A DNA stretch of 64,000 bases from an uncultured bacterium. Lineage in GTDB: Bacteria; Verrucomicrobiota; Lentisphaeria; Oligosphaerales; Oligosphaeraceae. Below are positions 41,677 to 51,309 of this stretch, piece by piece (within the stretch, counting starts at the first letter, position 1; each line of letters begins with the position of its first letter). The notes under the pieces are model-generated. The model saw nothing but the letters and a program-made list of their open reading frames with translations, was not told the origin of the DNA and did not search any database. The stretch spans positions 39,126 through 103,125 of the forward strand of contig CACYQT010000024.1 in the NCBI GenBank assembly GCA_902776645.1, in the 5' to 3' direction. Made by a program: the position numbers and the translations under genes.

Positions 41677-42804
41677 ATGAAAAAAATCGTTCTGCCTGTT
41701 CCCAACGGTGTCACAGACCAAACCGAAGCCATCCAAAAAGCTTTGGACGGTGGCGATGTCCTGCTGGTCCTGCCGGCCGGTGTTTTCCCCGTATCCCACG
41801 CGCTGACAGTCTATTCCAATACGAAAATCACAGCGGACGAACACACGGTCGTCTATCGCGTCGGCGGCTCCACGCAGGGCGTTGATGACTGTCTCCTCCA
41901 CAACGCCCATGAATGGAAGGACGGCGAAGGCGATGAAAACATCGAAATCGAAGGCGGCGTCTGGAACATGAACAACGCCGAAAACCGCCGCGGGCAGGAT
42001 ATCTACGACGGCGTCTCCTACGGCGGCCTCCTGTTCCGCTTCACCCGTGTCAAGTATCTGTCATTACGCGACATGACGCTGGCCAACGCGGACACCTACT
42101 TTGTCCGCCTCATCCGCGTCTCCGATTTCCGCATCATCAACATCAAATTCTATAATTCCTTCCCGCACATCAACCAAGACGGCATCCACCTCAACGGCTA
42201 CTGCTTCAACGGCGTCATCAAAAAGCTCCGCGCCATTTCGCCCTACACGCCTGGCGACGACATGGTCGCGCTCAACGCCGACGATGGAACCGTCACCAAT
42301 CACAACCACGCCATTGAGCTCGGCCCCATTGAAAACATCGACATCGAAGACCTTTATGCGGAAAGCGCATGGAACTTCGTGCGCATCCTCAGCATCGACC
42401 AGACAGTCAAACATGTCCGAATCAAGAACTTGCGAGGCGGCGTCATGAACAATTTCCTGAACATCGACAGCTGGAAATTCCCCCGCGGCAAAGGCGCCAT
42501 CGAAGATGTGGAATTTTCGGGCATGAAGGCCTTCAAAGTGCCGATGAAACAGGATTCACCTGCCGTCAACAAAGCGCCATTAATTCTTATCCAATTGCAA
42601 GTCAAGGATTTCGTCCTGCATGATTTCGAACGCATTCCCATCGATGCCCTGTCGGAAGCCCCCACATTGGTTCTCGCAAACGAAATGGACAACCAACTGC
42701 AGTTCGAGCCGCGCCTCAACGAGCCTGCGCAACTGGACGTCAATGCCGAAACGCATGCTGTTCGTTTGGAAAAAGGCGGCTTCCAACTGTTGAAAATCAA
42801 CTGA
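41677..42804 (+). CDS. GH28-like right-handed beta-helix protein
   Basis: A 375-residue polygalacturonase-like beta-helix. The catalytic region of GH28-type enzymes is recognisable: INQDGIHLNGYC followed by TPGDDMVALNADD, giving Asp candidates in NQDG and GDD. The N-terminus (NGVTDQTEAIQKALDGG) is the usual helix start. No signal peptide is present. The usual RIK/H residues were not located with confidence, so substrate and even hydrolase activity remain open. A related protein lies at 60757. Confidence 0.72.
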   Translation: MKKIVLPVPNGVTDQTEAIQKALDGGDVLLVLPAGVFPVSHALTVYSNTKITADEHTVVYRVGGSTQGVDDCLLHNAHEWKDGEGDENIEIEGGVWNMNNAENRRGQDIYDGVSYGGLLFRFTRVKYLSLRDMTLANADTYFVRLIRVSDFRIINIKFYNSFPHINQDGIHLNGYCFNGVIKKLRAISPYTPGDDMVALNADDGTVTNHNHAIELGPIENIDIEDLYAESAWNFVRILSIDQTVKHVRIKNLRGGVMNNFLNIDSWKFPRGKGAIEDVEFSGMKAFKVPMKQDSPAVNKAPLILIQLQVKDFVLHDFERIPIDALSEAPTLVLANEMDNQLQFEPRLNEPAQLDVNAETHAVRLEKGGFQLLKIN

Positions 42805-42822
42805 CTGCGTTGAAAAACAGAA

Positions 42823-44985
42823 TCATTCCAAACTCACACCATGGACGATAAGCGGTGCGCCGTCAAGCTCCAACGTCACACAACCGTTTTCTGCACGGAT
42901 TGTCCGACGGCGGCCGATGCAGTCCCGCACGACGACGTCGCCATCGGCTTGGAAGACATGCTTTGTCTTTGTCTTCCAAGTCGTTATCCATGGCTCATGA
43001 TGAATGAAATCGTCTGATTTCTCTGACAATTTTATCCCATCTGTGCGATCATAAAGCACGGCGAATTTGCCGTCCGGCGATGTGAATTCGATACCTTTCA
43101 AATTCGTGCCTCGCCGTTCGAAATACCGCAGAAAATCCGCGCCATCAAGCTCTTCCGCAATGGTTGCGAACGCCATCAGCGACGGTTTCGGGCTGCAATC
43201 GCGATTCAGCAAGCCGAAATCATATTCGCGATCTTTATGGTTGATACCGCCCACGTCATGCCAGACGGCGTCATGCAGTTGATAGAACAATACAACCGCC
43301 ATCCCCTCCGCCTTGCCGATGGCGAACGTCAGAATCGTATTTTCGGCGGACTGCCGCAGCGAATCCACCCACCAGTTGTTCGCCTGCGTACAAGCATAGA
43401 CTTCAGTAAGATACAACGGTTTCACGCCATGTTTCTCCAGAACTTCCTTTGTGCGGCGGATCGCGCCGAGATACATCCAGCCGTCTCCCAAGGCATCAGG
43501 CGTCACGTTTCCACGGCCTGGATGCAACGCCACGCCGTCGAACAAATTCCAGCCGCCCTGCCGCGCGATTTCCTCCTGAAAGTCCGGATCCGCTCCTGCG
43601 AGGCCTTGGCTTATCAGATTGATCTTCAAGCCATTGCGCCTCCGTTTATCGATCTCCCGAACCCATGACAGATAGTTCTGGACAAGTTCCACTTTCTTCT
43701 CACGGGACTTCCCCATGTTCCATTCATTGCAAAACTCCCAGCCAACATTGTCCTGCTTCCTGTACTTCTCCAACATGCCGTCCAACGTGTTCGCATCCTT
43801 TTCCTGATACGATACTTGTGAGGACACGTTGTTATGCATCATGGCAATCATTCCGTACTTTTGCGCCTCATGATTGTCACCGTTCCGCAGATAGCGCACC
43901 CCCATCCGCCTCATCAGTTGGAAGGCATCCTCCCGCGACGGCTTGTTGAAAAACGCCGCTATGCCGATATTACTTCTATCCAAATACTTGTATTCAAACG
44001 GCGGCAACTTGGCAAGCGTCGTCCGTGCAAATACCTCCTGACCATCCACAACCGCCGTCGCCTCCACAAACGCCATTCCATAATCCTCCAACGGGCATTC
44101 GTAATGCTTTTTGAACACACCGTTCGCATCCAATGCCATGTTGAATTTGTCCTCCGCCAGCAATTCGCCGTCGAAATTTCGCGTCCAAACCATGACTTCC
44201 GTCTGGACGGCATGATCCGAATGGCAATTCATAAGCTGAAGCTCCACGGATGGATTTCCCTGCGGATAAATATTGAACGGCTTGTCCGTCCTCAACGAAA
44301 CAACCACATGGCGTTTTCCACGTCTGGCCGCCACGACATCGGCCGAAAGACCTTTTTCCACCACCACAAATGACATTTTCCCTTCATACTCTTTGAAACT
44401 GTCGTTTTCCGCCGTTTGTTTGATGGCTAGATGCTCGGCGCCTTTGTTGCCCCAATTATGGTTTCCGGAGATCACATACCAAACATCCAATTCGCCTGCA
44501 AGTCCTTCAATCTGACGAAGATAGCAATCCCTCGTTTCAAACGGGACGCCGCCTTTCCCACTGCGTGTCCACAAGCCGATTTTTCCAACCTGACGTTCTT
44601 TATCAACACCGCGCCACTCCTGCATGATACCGCCGACACTCCCTTTGAAATCCTTTGGAACACGAATGTCATAGGTGACATCAAAACCCATCGGCGTCAA
44701 TTCCGCACGTGAAGAGACGGAAATCTTATCCGTCGGATCCTTTTCCATTCGGCAGACCATCTCTATCTTCCCATCTCCCGTCATATCAGCATGTTCGGGA
44801 ACCGCAACCGGCGGAGACCAAGAAAAAAGCATTCTGCCCATCGAAACCTCCTTCCCACCATGGGCATTTATCACCCACAGCTTTCCATTCTCGAACAACA
44901 AGCAAAAGCGGTCGTGCCGTACTTCTATCTGCGCCATTGCGCAGCATGAAGCCAACGTCAAAACTCCCAACCATTTGCTGATCAT
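42823..44985 (-). CDS. Secreted clan GH-A-like glycosidase
   Basis: A 720-residue exported protein (signal MISKWLGVLTLASCCAMA). After a long beta-rich N-terminus, a TIM barrel at about 360-650 carries WEFCNEWN (acid/base Asn-Glu) and LYLTEVYA (nucleophile), the clan GH-A arrangement of GH39/GH51-like enzymes. Family not resolved. AAGGAGG precedes the start, only 12 bp after the recQ stop, so it may be co-transcribed with recQ, an odd functional pair. Confidence 0.65.
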   Translation of the reverse strand: MISKWLGVLTLASCCAMAQIEVRHDRFCLLFENGKLWVINAHGGKEVSMGRMLFSWSPPVAVPEHADMTGDGKIEMVCRMEKDPTDKISVSSRAELTPMGFDVTYDIRVPKDFKGSVGGIMQEWRGVDKERQVGKIGLWTRSGKGGVPFETRDCYLRQIEGLAGELDVWYVISGNHNWGNKGAEHLAIKQTAENDSFKEYEGKMSFVVVEKGLSADVVAARRGKRHVVVSLRTDKPFNIYPQGNPSVELQLMNCHSDHAVQTEVMVWTRNFDGELLAEDKFNMALDANGVFKKHYECPLEDYGMAFVEATAVVDGQEVFARTTLAKLPPFEYKYLDRSNIGIAAFFNKPSREDAFQLMRRMGVRYLRNGDNHEAQKYGMIAMMHNNVSSQVSYQEKDANTLDGMLEKYRKQDNVGWEFCNEWNMGKSREKKVELVQNYLSWVREIDKRRRNGLKINLISQGLAGADPDFQEEIARQGGWNLFDGVALHPGRGNVTPDALGDGWMYLGAIRRTKEVLEKHGVKPLYLTEVYACTQANNWWVDSLRQSAENTILTFAIGKAEGMAVVLFYQLHDAVWHDVGGINHKDREYDFGLLNRDCSPKPSLMAFATIAEELDGADFLRYFERRGTNLKGIEFTSPDGKFAVLYDRTDGIKLSEKSDDFIHHEPWITTWKTKTKHVFQADGDVVVRDCIGRRRTIRAENGCVTLELDGAPLIVHGVSLE

Positions 44986-44996
44986 GTTCGCCTCCT

Positions 44997-47084
44997 TCAC
45001 TCTTTCCTTCGGCCATAGTTGCTCTTGCGGCCATAACCGCGGCTTCGCTGCCGTTTTGGTGTTTGCTCTTCTTCCCCAAGCAGATGCAGATCCATCACAT
45101 CCTTCCGGTTGACAACGTTCCAACCTTTTTCGCTCAGCTCCAGACACGGATACTCGCCGTCCGACACCTGCAGATAGCCATCGTCCTCCAACGCCCTCAA
45201 CAGCTTCTCGCAGAATGGCTTGCCGATATGAGCAATCACGCCGTGCCATGGATTCTCCATCAAATCACGCCGTTCATCCTCCTCGCCAAGCAACATGCCG
45301 ACGATGCGGCGGCGGCCGAACTTCCCGTCGACATAGGATATCGCCTCCAGAATATGCCGAGACAATTCCTGTTCACGGTCGGACGCTTTCCGTCCGACAC
45401 CATGCGCATGGCCGCAACGGTCGCAGCAGCCGCAACGCCAGTCTCCGATCTTCTCGCCGAAATAACCGATGATATAGGCCTGGCGGCAACGCGTCGTCTT
45501 AATATACATTTGCACGTCTTCGAAACGTTTGCGGTCCAGTTGATCCTTTTTCACCAACGCCTTCTCGTCGATTTCAAGCTTCTCCGTCCGGCCTTTTTCG
45601 CTCAGTTTCAAGACGCCTTCCGCGTCGCCAAGCGTCCAGCTGAACACTGTTCCGCCCAACGCCTCGATCACTTTCTGGACTTGATCGATGCGCAGTCCGC
45701 TGATCTCCGCCAATTCGTACAGCGTGCCTTGGAACGTGCGCGTCCCGCGATCCGTCACGTATTGGCAGACACGATACGTAAATATCGACCGTTGCGTGTT
45801 CTGCGCTTCGTTCGTCCGCAGCAGCAACGCCGATGGTTGCAGGAATTTCAGTTCGCCGACGTCGCCCACCTGTGCGAATTCGCGTTCCAATATGCCCTGC
45901 CGCTCGAGAATCCGCGCCGCCGCGTTCAATTGCGCCACATTTTTCGCATTGTCCACATATGGCAGAAGCAGATTCGGCATCCAGACGACGGAGCCGTCTT
46001 CCCGCATGTCCTTCCGCAACAGCCGATGGACGTCCCGCAGCACATCCAACGGCGGGTTGTTCACATCCAGCAGGAACTCCTGAATACGACGGTCCGGAAA
46101 ACAGTCCAGTAGAACGCATTCCGCCGGTTCGCCGTCCCGCCCCGCGCGGCCCGCCTCCTGATAATACGCCTCCAGGCTGCCCGGCATGTTGTAATGGACG
46201 ACAAGCCGAACGTCCGCGCGGTCGATGCCCATGCCGAAGGCGTTCGTCGCAACCAGTTGCGGGCAAGCATCCTGCAGGAAATAATCCTGCGCCGCCTTCC
46301 GTTCCAGATCCTTCATGCCGGCGTGGTACATCCGCAGGCCGTAGCCGTCTGAAAGTTTTTCCGCCTCCTTTCGTGTCGAAACATAGACAATCGTCGGAAC
46401 TTTCTTCTCAAGAAGCTTTTCGAGCACGTCTTGCTTTTCTTTCAACGAACCGCAGTTCACGACTTGAAACGACAGATTCGGCCGTTTGAAACCGGTGACC
46501 AGATCAGCCATGTCCGGCCGTTTCAACTGTTCGCGGATATCCTCCCGCACGTACGGCGTGGCCGTCGCCGTGAACGCGCAGACCTGCATGGACTGCAGTT
46601 CGGGCGTCAAATCCCACAGCCGCTGGTAGTCCGGCCGGAAATCATGGCCCCACTGGCTGACGCAATGGGCCTCGTCGACCACCACCAGATTCGGCGGATA
46701 TTTTGCAAGATACTTCCGAAATCCTTCCACGCGAAAGCGTTCCGGCGCCACATAAAGGAATTTCAGCTGGCCGTGCGTCGCCGCCAGCAGCGCGTTGTTC
46801 TGCTGCTGCCGCGGCACGGAGCTATTGATGCTGGCGGCGGGGATCCCATGCGCGTTCAAGGCGTCCACTTGATCTTTCATCAACGCGATAAGCGGCGAAA
46901 TGACAAGACCATAGCCATTCCGCACCATGACGGGCAGCTGGTAGCACAACGCCTTGCCGGCCCCCGTCGGCATGCCAACACACAGCTCCTCCCCCGCCAG
47001 AATACGGGTTTCGACCTCCTCCTGCCCAGGCAGGAAATCGTCATGCCCGAAATATTGTTTCAATGCTTCCCGTAATCCGTCCAT
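44997..47084 (-). CDS. recQ: RecQ-family DNA helicase
   Basis: A 695-residue 3'-5' helicase for replication and recombination repair. Motif I GMPTGAGKALCYQLP, the DEAH box VVDEAHCVSQWGHDFRPDY, QEAGRAGRDG (motif VI) and a zinc site (CRQAYIIGYFGE then CGCCDRCGH) are present, followed by a winged-helix RQC domain and another winged-helix-like C-terminus. No HRDC domain is evident. The C-terminal 25 residues are strongly basic. Confidence 0.93.
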   Translation of the reverse strand: MDGLREALKQYFGHDDFLPGQEEVETRILAGEELCVGMPTGAGKALCYQLPVMVRNGYGLVISPLIALMKDQVDALNAHGIPAASINSSVPRQQQNNALLAATHGQLKFLYVAPERFRVEGFRKYLAKYPPNLVVVDEAHCVSQWGHDFRPDYQRLWDLTPELQSMQVCAFTATATPYVREDIREQLKRPDMADLVTGFKRPNLSFQVVNCGSLKEKQDVLEKLLEKKVPTIVYVSTRKEAEKLSDGYGLRMYHAGMKDLERKAAQDYFLQDACPQLVATNAFGMGIDRADVRLVVHYNMPGSLEAYYQEAGRAGRDGEPAECVLLDCFPDRRIQEFLLDVNNPPLDVLRDVHRLLRKDMREDGSVVWMPNLLLPYVDNAKNVAQLNAAARILERQGILEREFAQVGDVGELKFLQPSALLLRTNEAQNTQRSIFTYRVCQYVTDRGTRTFQGTLYELAEISGLRIDQVQKVIEALGGTVFSWTLGDAEGVLKLSEKGRTEKLEIDEKALVKKDQLDRKRFEDVQMYIKTTRCRQAYIIGYFGEKIGDWRCGCCDRCGHAHGVGRKASDREQELSRHILEAISYVDGKFGRRRIVGMLLGEEDERRDLMENPWHGVIAHIGKPFCEKLLRALEDDGYLQVSDGEYPCLELSEKGWNVVNRKDVMDLHLLGEEEQTPKRQRSRGYGRKSNYGRRKE

Positions 47085-47135
47085 TATCCTTTTCGATATT
47101 GTTCCTTGCCCAGAAGGCGACTTGCCTTTTCTTAT

Positions 47136-47212
47136 AGCTTTAAGCTTTGAACTTTCAGCTAAAATTGTAAATTGTCAATTATGAATTATGCATTATGAAT
47201 TATGCATTGAAA
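47136..47212. repeat. Heptamer array, 11 units
   Basis: Eleven units in unbroken 7-bp phase: AGCTTTA, AGCTTTG, AACTTTC, AGCTAAA, ATTGTAA, ATTGTCA, ATTATGA, ATTATGC, ATTATGA, ATTATGC, ATTGAAA. It joins the AGCTTTA and ATTATGA types in one array and stands directly before structured repeat D. Confidence 0.85.
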
Positions 47213-47220
47213 AAAACTCC

Positions 47221-47405
47221 GCGCAGCGGCATGAACAACCGCCGAGCAGACGGAGGCCATCTTGATCTCAGCAATCCATCATATCATATCTGCTCAAAAT
47301 CATCAGCACTATGGCCGACGTCTGCGAGGCATTGATTGTCCTTTCTGTGTAATCCGTGTATTCTGTGGACTGAATTTAGTGTCCATTCGAGTCCATTCGT
47401 GGTTC
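47221..47405 (+). repeat. Dispersed structured repeat, copy D
   Basis: ACAACCGCCGAG, arm GCAGACG-GA-GGCCAT (47246-47260), a 50-nt loop ending CTGCTCAAAATCATCAGCA, arm ATGGCC-GA-CGTCTGC (47311-47325), GAGGCATTGATTG, three 9-bp units (TTCTGTGTA, ATCCGTGTA, TTCTGTGGA) and TTCGTGG units. The two arms pair with tandem GA/GA bubbles. Confidence 0.82.
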
Positions 47406-47410
47406 CAAAC

Positions 47411-48328
47411 CTATTCAAACAGCGCCTTGACAAACGCCTCCTGGTCAAACGGCTGCAAGTCGTCCACCTGTTCGCCAAGACCGATGAATCGCACGGGATA
47501 GCCAAGCTCCTGCTTGATGGCGACCACCACGCCGCCTTTGCCCGTGCCGTCCAGTTTCGTCAGTATCAAACCAGTGATGGGGAACAACTTGCCGAATTCG
47601 CGGGCCTGAATCAAGGCATTCGTGCCAATGGACGAATCAACCGTCAGCCAGATTTCATGCGGCGCCTCCGGGCATTCCTTTCCGATGATGCGTTTCACCT
47701 TCGCCAGTTCGTCCATCAGATCACGGCGCGTATGCTGCCGCCCCGCCGTGTCGATGATGACGTAGTCGACGCCTTTCTGGGTGCCCGAACGAACGGCGTC
47801 GAACGCGACCGCCGCCGCGTCGCCGCCCTGCTTGCCGCCGACGACCGGAACGCCCAGACGTTCGCCCCAGATCTTCAGCTGCTCCACGCCCGCCGCGCGG
47901 AATGTGTCTCCCGCGCCTAGCAGCACGCTCTTGCCCTGTTTCATGAAATAATGGGCGAGCTTCGCCACACTGGTCGTCTTGCCGCTGCCGTTCACACCGA
48001 CCATCATGATGACGGTCGGCCCGTTCGCCGCATGGTTGATCTCCGGCTGGCCGTTTTCGGACAGCAGCTTCAGGATTGAATCCTTCGCGACCGCCATGAT
48101 GTCCTCTCCGGTCTTGATGAGGCCGCGTTCATAGCGGTCCTTCACTTCCGCCACCAGTTTTCCACTGATGTTGACGCCGAGATCCGTGCTGACCAGAGCG
48201 GCCTCCAGTTCATCGTATGTATCCTGGTCCCAAGTCTTTTCGCCGCCGAATATTCCGCTGATCCGACGCATCAGCGACGTCTTCGTCTTCTGAAGACCAC
48301 GCTTGAAAAAATCAAAAATCGAAGCCAT
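47411..48328 (-). CDS. ftsY: Signal recognition particle receptor
   Basis: A 305-residue SRP GTPase that docks SRP-ribosome complexes at the membrane. G1 GVNGSGKTT, the GDTFRAAGVEQLK motif, G3 DTAGRQH and G4 TKLDGTGKG are present. The N-terminal NG domain starts early and the acidic A domain is absent, as in many bacteria. The start MASIFDFFK follows AGGAG; an upstream in-frame start lacks support. Confidence 0.95.
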   Translation of the reverse strand: MASIFDFFKRGLQKTKTSLMRRISGIFGGEKTWDQDTYDELEAALVSTDLGVNISGKLVAEVKDRYERGLIKTGEDIMAVAKDSILKLLSENGQPEINHAANGPTVIMMVGVNGSGKTTSVAKLAHYFMKQGKSVLLGAGDTFRAAGVEQLKIWGERLGVPVVGGKQGGDAAAVAFDAVRSGTQKGVDYVIIDTAGRQHTRRDLMDELAKVKRIIGKECPEAPHEIWLTVDSSIGTNALIQAREFGKLFPITGLILTKLDGTGKGGVVVAIKQELGYPVRFIGLGEQVDDLQPFDQEAFVKALFE

Positions 48329-48442
48329 TTCAAAACTCCTAATCCATATTTCCGCCGGCATGGCCGACGATACGCTAACGTAAACTAGTTAATTTATTCC
48401 TTTTCCATGATTTTTCAAAATATCCGAACGCTTTGCAAAATA

Positions 48443-48470
48443 TTGATTTTGCCTATTCATGATTTATTGT
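48443..48470 (+). promoter_or_regulatory. Candidate promoter of asnB
   Basis: TTGATT (48443-48448), 16-bp spacer and TATTGT (48465-48470), identical in hexamers and spacing to the one at 34821. It lies about 50 bp before the asnB start. Confidence 0.45.
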
Positions 48471-48519
48471 ATGCGCAAAGCATTTTCAACAACACCGTCC
48501 ACCACAGGCAAGACACCCT

Positions 48520-50376
48520 ATGTGCGGCATTTCAGGCATCTTCCATCAACAATACCACGACAGCCATCTGGAATGCGTCCAGACCATGGTGCAGTACATG
48601 AAGCATCGCGGGCCGGACGCGCAAAACACGCTCGTCGTCTCAAAGCAGCCCGAAGTCATCTTCGGCCATGACCGCTTTTCCATTTTCGACCTGTCGCCGC
48701 AAGCCGCCCAGCCCATGAAAGACGCCGAAAACGGCAACGTCATCGTCTTCAACGGCGACATCTACAACTTCAAGACGCTTCGCAAAGAGCTTCAGTCCCA
48801 AGGACATACGTTCAAAACACAGTCGGACACGGAAGTCCTGCTGAAAGCGTACGCCCAGTGGGGCGACGATTGCCTCCTCCGCCTGCGCGGCTTCTTCGCG
48901 TTCGCCCTGTGGGACGCCGCCAGGCAGCGCCTCCTGCTCGCACGCGACCACGTCGGAGCCAAACCGCTTTACATCTATCAAAACGAAGGCGAAATCCGCT
49001 TCGCCTCCGAATTCCGCGCCCTGCTGGCCTCCGGCGTGCCGCGCGAACTCGACATGGACGGCGTCTTTTCATACCTTAATTATGGCTCCGTGCAGGATCC
49101 GCTGACGCTCGCCAAAAACGTCCGCTCCCTCCGCCCCGCCCACAAGCTTGTCTGGGAGAACGGCCAGACCACCGTCTCCCGCTACTGGAATCCGGACCTG
49201 TCGCCTGCGGAAGGCAAAAAGGACGACCTTCTCCAAGACCTGTTCGACGAGATGAAAACCGTTGTCAAAATGCAACTTGCGGCGGACGTGCCCGTCGGCG
49301 CGTTTCTTTCCGGCGGCATCGACAGCACCGCCATCGTCGCCCTGCTCCACCAGGCCCGCCCGGACGTCACGCTCAACACCTACACGCTGACGTTCGACGA
49401 TCCGTCCGTCGCCAACGAAAAGGAATACGCAAAACTCGCCGCCAAGCAGAACAAGACCTGCCATAAGGAGCTTCTGCTTGAAACAAAAGCCATCCGCAAA
49501 TACATCAACACGGCGTTGGACGACTATGACCTGCCGTCGTTCGACGGGCTGAACACATGGTTTGTCTCCAAATACGCGAAGGCGGCCGGCCTGGGCGTCG
49601 CCTTCTCCGGTGTCGGCGGCGACGAACTGTTCGCGGGCTACAGCCGTTTCGCCACGGCCTGCCGCATGGAGAAGGCCGCCAAATGGCTCCGCCTCCTGCC
49701 GCATGGCCTCGGCCTCGCGATGGCACGCCGCACGCAGGATGAAAAAAGGCGCAAGTTCCTGCAAATGTTCGGCATCCGTGAACAGCCCTATTTCCTTTCG
49801 CGGCAGATGTTCTCCCCCCTGACCATCGCCGAACTGCTCGGCCGGCCGTTGGAGGAACTGGATTTCGGCTGGCGTTCCGTCGCCTTCCCGAATCTCATGG
49901 AGACGCCGTTCCCCAACGACCAGATCAATCGATTCTCCTATCTCGAACTCAATACGTATCTGATTTCCACGCTCTTACGCGATACGGACCAGCTGGGCAT
50001 GGCCCATGCGTTATCCGTCCGCGGACCGTTTCTGGATCGCATCATCATCGAAAAGACGCTCCGTCTGCCAGGCGACTGGAAAATCAGTCCGCTCTGCGCC
50101 AAACCGCTTCTCGTCCAGGCTGCGAAAGACGGCATCCCGCCCTCCTGCGTCATCCGCCGGAAGCAAAGCTTCGAACTGCCGTTCGAATCCTTCTTCAGCC
50201 GTTACTTCAAAAAAGCCATCAAGGACTTCCTCTACGGCAACGACTCCTTGATCTTCTCCACAGACGCATTGGCGGCCGTCGGCAAGCTCCATGAGCAGAA
50301 AAAGCTCTTCTGGAGCCGCCTCTGGACGCTTTTCTCACTCGATTATTTCTGCCACAAGCATAACCTCCATCCATGA
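48520..50376 (+). CDS. asnB: Asparagine synthetase, glutamine-hydrolysing
   Basis: A 618-residue two-domain enzyme. After Met1 the catalytic Cys2 (MCGISGIF) belongs to the class II glutaminase domain (to about 210), with HRGPDAQN and FNGDIYN. The synthetase domain has the PP-loop GAFLSGGIDSTAIVALL near 270 and GVGGDELFAGYSRF. It makes asparagine, or amidates another carboxylate in envelope polysaccharide synthesis; the downstream DUF218 gene, overlapping by ATGA, makes the second option worth noting. Confidence 0.92.
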   Translation: MCGISGIFHQQYHDSHLECVQTMVQYMKHRGPDAQNTLVVSKQPEVIFGHDRFSIFDLSPQAAQPMKDAENGNVIVFNGDIYNFKTLRKELQSQGHTFKTQSDTEVLLKAYAQWGDDCLLRLRGFFAFALWDAARQRLLLARDHVGAKPLYIYQNEGEIRFASEFRALLASGVPRELDMDGVFSYLNYGSVQDPLTLAKNVRSLRPAHKLVWENGQTTVSRYWNPDLSPAEGKKDDLLQDLFDEMKTVVKMQLAADVPVGAFLSGGIDSTAIVALLHQARPDVTLNTYTLTFDDPSVANEKEYAKLAAKQNKTCHKELLLETKAIRKYINTALDDYDLPSFDGLNTWFVSKYAKAAGLGVAFSGVGGDELFAGYSRFATACRMEKAAKWLRLLPHGLGLAMARRTQDEKRRKFLQMFGIREQPYFLSRQMFSPLTIAELLGRPLEELDFGWRSVAFPNLMETPFPNDQINRFSYLELNTYLISTLLRDTDQLGMAHALSVRGPFLDRIIIEKTLRLPGDWKISPLCAKPLLVQAAKDGIPPSCVIRRKQSFELPFESFFSRYFKKAIKDFLYGNDSLIFSTDALAAVGKLHEQKKLFWSRLWTLFSLDYFCHKHNLHP

Positions 50377-51155
50377 AAAAACTGTTCGCCTCCTTCTTCT
50401 TTCCGATTCCGCTCACGCTGGCGCTGCTCGCGGCGGGCCTGCTCCTCGTCCACGCGAAATGGCTGAAGTTCCAGCATTCCAAGCAGATAGGAAAAATCGC
50501 CGTCGTCCTCTCGGCGCTTCTGTTTCTCCTCTATTCCATGTACGGATGGTATCCGACGATGAAGCTCGAATACAAATGCGAGCCGCTCCATGTCACGCAG
50601 GAATTGGCCGACGGCGCACCATACGTCGTCGCCGTCTTCGGCAACAGCTACATTTTCGACAAGACGCTCCCGCCGACACACCGTTTCCAGACCGTCATGT
50701 CCACCCGCATGTTCGAAGCGGCCCGCGTTGCCCATGAACTGCAGCAACTTGGCATCGACTACACGGTCGCCGTCTCCCTTCCCATCCCGCAGGATTTCCA
50801 GCAGGATTTTCCAAAGGAATTCCGCCTGGCGGACGCGCGGTACTATTGCGGCCTGTTCGGAATCCCGCCGGAAAAAGTCGAAATGATCGCCGACAATTGC
50901 CGCAACTCGAAGGATGAAATCCGTGAGTTCGCGAAATACAACCGCAAGCTCATCATCGTCTCCAGCGCGACGCATGTGCCGCGGCTGATGATTCTCGCGG
51001 AAAAATGCGGCGTCGAGGCCATCGCCGCCCCCGCCGCCATGGATTTCGACCGCAACTGCCCGCCGAACGGCCGCCCCATCGTCCAGAATCTGGAGTTCCT
51101 GCGGCAGGCCGCATACGAATTTCTGGGGACGCTGCAATATAAATTGTTTTGGTAG
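50373..51155 (+). CDS. DUF218 (YdcF/ElyC/SanA-type) membrane protein
   Basis: A 260-residue protein starting inside the asnB stop (ATGA). Two N-terminal membrane helices (about 5-27 and 38-57) are followed by a DUF218 domain: VVAVFGNSYIFD, then a helix with THRFQTVMSTRMFEAARVAHEL, NSKDEIREF and IIVSSATHVPRLMIL. Related proteins act in envelope biogenesis, with unknown chemistry. A nonamer array starts five bases after the stop. Confidence 0.8.
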   Translation: MKKLFASFFFPIPLTLALLAAGLLLVHAKWLKFQHSKQIGKIAVVLSALLFLLYSMYGWYPTMKLEYKCEPLHVTQELADGAPYVVAVFGNSYIFDKTLPPTHRFQTVMSTRMFEAARVAHELQQLGIDYTVAVSLPIPQDFQQDFPKEFRLADARYYCGLFGIPPEKVEMIADNCRNSKDEIREFAKYNRKLIIVSSATHVPRLMILAEKCGVEAIAAPAAMDFDRNCPPNGRPIVQNLEFLRQAAYEFLGTLQYKLFW

Positions 51156-51159
51156 AAAC

Positions 51160-51186
51160 ATCGCAGAAATCGCAGATATCCCAGAA
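51160..51186. repeat. Nonamer array after the DUF218 gene
   Basis: Three 9-bp units: ATCGCAGAA, ATCGCAGAT, ATCCCAGAA. It begins just after the stop codon. Confidence 0.6.
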
Positions 51187-51203
51187 AAAAACATCGTCGT
51201 CAT

Positions 51204-51252
51204 TTGCTTTTTCACAATCTTGAATTAAATTAAAATTGTTTTCATTACAAAT
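51204..51252 (+). promoter_or_regulatory. Candidate rubrerythrin promoter and dyad
   Basis: TTGCTT (51204-51209), 16-bp spacer and TAAATT (51226-51231). The dyad TTGT-N7-ACAA (51236-51250) follows just downstream and might be a Fur/PerR-type site; it does not match a known box closely. Confidence 0.35.
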
Positions 51253-51309
51253 CTGAACAGAGAACAGATCCGCGATCTCAAACCAACAACAAACAAAAGG
51301 AAGACACAC

